A DNA stretch of 16,927 nt from JAUVKA01 sp964465145 (GTDB taxonomy: Bacteria > Bacteroidota > Bacteroidia > Bacteroidales > UBA12481), in contig CAYXJR010000086.1 of assembly GCA_964465145.1 (NCBI GenBank), forward strand, positions 1 to 16,927, written 5' to 3'. The position numbers and the translations under genes are program-made. Positions within the stretch are counted from its first letter, which is position 1. The number at the start of each line of letters is the position of its first letter. Below, in pieces: positions 15,052 to 16,927 of this stretch. The notes under the pieces were generated by a model. It had not been told where the DNA came from and searched no databases. It saw only the letters and a program-made list of their open reading frames with translations.

Positions 15052-15749
15052 TTTTTTGAGACCTCAAGTTTAAAGCCTGTTCCATGAACATTGACTATAT
15101 TAACACACTTGTCGTTTTTAAGATAACTCCGCAGTTTTGCTATGTATACATCCATGCTCCTACCCATGAAATAATCATCAGCACCCCAGATGTTCTTTAG
15201 AGCTGTTTCCCTACTCACCAGCTGATTCATGTTCATGCAAAGAAGCCGCAAAACCTGTGATTCTTTTTTAGTTAGCAGTTTCTCGTCATTATCTGATTTT
15301 AAAATCTGATTAGGATAATCAAAAGAGTATAAACCAAAAGTAAAAACTTCTTTCCCTGTTTTATCACTTGCCAGGCCAGCACGGCGTAAGATGATGTCTA
15401 AGCGTAATTTAAGTTCTTCTGTACTGAAAGGTTTAGTGATATAATCTTCAGCACCGATCTTCAGCCCATTTATGCGATCTTGTTCCATTGCCTTGGCTGT
15501 TAGGAATATGAAGGGCACGTCCGGTGTGATTTCCTTGATTTCTTTCGCAAGGGCAAATCCGTCTTTCAATGGCATCATAACATCGAAAATGCAGAGATCA
15601 AAATTTCCAGTACGGAATGATTGGAGTCCGGCCTGTCCGTCCTTTTGAAGATTGACCCTGTATCCTTCCATTTGCAGATAATCCTGGAGGATGTAACCTA
15701 GGTTTGGATCATCTTCGACAAGCAGGATGTTGGCTTTGTATTTTTTCAT
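15048..15749 (-). CDS. OmpR/PhoB-family response regulator
   Basis: A 233-residue DNA-binding response regulator. The receiver domain (about 6-122) has the acidic pocket Glu12-Asp13, phosphoacceptor Asp56 (IFDVMMP), Thr84 (FLTAK) and Lys106 (TKPF), so all residues needed for phosphorylation are present. The C-terminal winged-helix domain (about 135-230) includes LTKKESQVLRLLCMN and the recognition-helix region YFMGRSMDVYIAKLRSYL. It follows the sensor kinase by 72 bp and overlaps the S4-domain gene by 4 bp, so the kinase is its likely partner. The regulon cannot be told from the sequence. Confidence 0.95.
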   Translation of the reverse strand: MKKYKANILLVEDDPNLGYILQDYLQMEGYRVNLQKDGQAGLQSFRTGNFDLCIFDVMMPLKDGFALAKEIKEITPDVPFIFLTAKAMEQDRINGLKIGAEDYITKPFSTEELKLRLDIILRRAGLASDKTGKEVFTFGLYSFDYPNQILKSDNDEKLLTKKESQVLRLLCMNMNQLVSRETALKNIWGADDYFMGRSMDVYIAKLRSYLKNDKCVNIVNVHGTGFKLEVSKN

Positions 15750-15821
15750 ATGGTATTCTCGTTTCAGGTAGTTATGCGAAATAATAACAAGGCTGGCTTA
15801 GGAAAAGTTTAGAATAATTTA

Positions 15822-16927
15822 TTAACTCTCCACAGGAAATTGCAATCTGAATGAACTCCCCTTGCCCAGTTCACTCTTAAGGGATATAGTACCCCCATGC
15901 TCTTCTACCATTTTTTTCACATAATTAAGACCTAAACCAAACCCTCTGACATTGTGAAGGTTTCCAGTAGGTACCCGATAGAACTTATCAAAGATATGCT
16001 TCTGAGCATCGGAACTTATTCCTATACCATTATCTTCTATATCAATCAAGAATTTATTTTGTTTAATATGAGTGCTGATAGTGATAACGGGTGGGGAGGT
16101 GGAATATTTTTTAGCATTATCGAGTAAATTATGTATGATATTGCTGAAATGCATTGGATCGACTTTCAATTCTGATGATTTTGCCTGAAAATCTAACTGG
16201 ATTTGAGCTTCAGACTCACAATCAGGAAGACACATATGATCAACCGCTTCCCTGATAAGTTGATGCAGGTCGCAGATTTGAGGATGTACTGTTATATCAT
16301 CACGGTCCCTGACAGCCACCTGGAGCACTCTTTCAACCTGGGATCTCATTCGTTGATTCTCCTCAAAAATAATACTGGCATATCGGTCAACCCGTTCAGG
16401 ATTCGATCGGGTCTCCTCCCTTCTGAGCACTTCGCTGGCAAGACTTATGTTGGCAATGGGAGTTTTGAACTCATGAGTCATGTTATTTATAAAGTCATTC
16501 CGGATATCCGAAACCTTTTTCTGACGTATTATGCTTAAAACAGTGTAGGAAAATACCAGAACCACAACAATCAGGAAAACCACAGAAGCGATGAGCCAGA
16601 GGAGTATGTCGTTTCGGATAACTTTTTGTTTGGTTCCGAATGCGACCTCTAGGTGATGGCTTTCCTTATGGTGCAGGCAAGAAAGACTAATTCGATGAAT
16701 GCTTAATTGAGCTGGTTTTTTGATGAACCCACTTTTCGAATATATCTTTTCACCGGTCAGACAATTTACCACGGAAAAGCTAAATATTGTGTCCAAACCA
16801 TGGTATTCAAAATGGACTTTTAACAAAGAGTCAATTTCTTCAGGGACAAGGTTGATAAACAAACTGTCAGAATTTTCGGTGGCCGCCAGACATCCAAGAA
16901 TCGGGTCAAAACTAATTCCTTCTTTTG
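15822..16927 (-). CDS. Sensor histidine kinase (N-terminus beyond the window)
   Basis: The frame is open to the window edge, so the start lies outside; 368 full codons are visible at most. In order from the edge: part of an extracytoplasmic sensor region (about 1-105), one transmembrane helix at about 107-131 (LLWLIASVVFLIVVVLVF), the phosphoacceptor H-box NNMTHEFKTPIANIS with His near 151, and a HATPase_c domain with N-box NLLDNAKKYS, G1 DNGIGI and G2 GFGLGL. All kinase motifs are intact. A first transmembrane helix is expected in the missing part. Together with the response regulator 72 bp downstream it forms a two-component system; the signal is unknown. Confidence 0.95.
   Translation of the reverse strand, partial: KEGISFDPILGCLAATENSDSLFINLVPEEIDSLLKVHFEYHGLDTIFSFSVVNCLTGEKIYSKSGFIKKPAQLSIHRISLSCLHHKESHHLEVAFGTKQKVIRNDILLWLIASVVFLIVVVLVFSYTVLSIIRQKKVSDIRNDFINNMTHEFKTPIANISLASEVLRREETRSNPERVDRYASIIFEENQRMRSQVERVLQVAVRDRDDITVHPQICDLHQLIREAVDHMCLPDCESEAQIQLDFQAKSSELKVDPMHFSNIIHNLLDNAKKYSTSPPVITISTHIKQNKFLIDIEDNGIGISSDAQKHIFDKFYRVPTGNLHNVRGFGLGLNYVKKMVEEHGGTISLKSELGKGSSFRLQFPVES

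Noticed and set aside
1..16927. CRISPR arrays, insertion sequences, integrases, toxin-antitoxin or phage-defence genes
   Set aside because: I looked for repeat arrays, terminal inverted repeats and the typical protein motifs on both strands and found none; only the possible intron fragment near 10290 hints at past mobile DNA.

Overview
This 16.9 kb stretch looks like chromosomal DNA of a member of the Bacteroidota (Bacteroidetes). Several independent signs agree. Four upstream regions carry the phylum's promoter -7 element TAnnTTTG, two of them with a TTG about 19-20 bp upstream. Shine-Dalgarno sites are essentially absent. The transketolase, HisRS and two-component proteins have the sequence style of that phylum, and a DUF4924-type gene is present. 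DNA is moderately AT-rich. No rRNA, tRNA, CRISPR array, insertion sequence or prophage gene was found. The longest stretch without a gene is about 243 bp (12518-12760), and apart from one weak repeated octamer nothing stands out in it.

Layout. (1) 1-4919, minus strand: a tightly packed four-gene operon read from a TACCTTTG promoter. It encodes the ATPase YchF, a secreted PafA-type alkaline phosphatase homologue, a secreted subtilisin-like protease and an outer-membrane-barrel-like protein, with gaps of 9 and 8 bp and a 1-bp overlap. The phosphatase homologue has lost most of its zinc and substrate ligands and is probably a pseudoenzyme. The barrel protein stops early near the window edge, apparently through a frameshift. 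(2) 5026-7080, plus strand: transketolase. (3) 7125-8660, plus strand: an ECF sigma factor, a one-TM anti-sigma-like protein and a Spy/CpxP-like periplasmic protein, probably an envelope-stress module. (4) 8692-11794, minus strand: hisS followed by a lone HutH-type ammonia-lyase with its own promoter. (5) 11933-13447, minus strand: a secreted lysozyme-like protein and a secreted protein of unknown function. (6) 13586-14083, plus strand: a truncated, probably dead SRAP (HMCES/YedK) gene. (7) 14119-16927, minus strand: a sensor kinase (running off the window), its OmpR-type response regulator, an Hsp15-like S4 RNA-binding protein and a DUF4924 protein, packed as one operon.

Most of the content is housekeeping. 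The points most worth a second look are the catalytically degenerate PafA homologue co-transcribed with a surface protease and barrel protein, the decayed SRAP gene, and the hisS-hutH intergenic region. That region holds a consensus promoter overlapped by an inverted repeat, plus a short stretch resembling half of a group II intron domain V. I do not see a clear new multi-gene system; the YchF / pseudo-phosphatase / protease / barrel operon is the nearest candidate.
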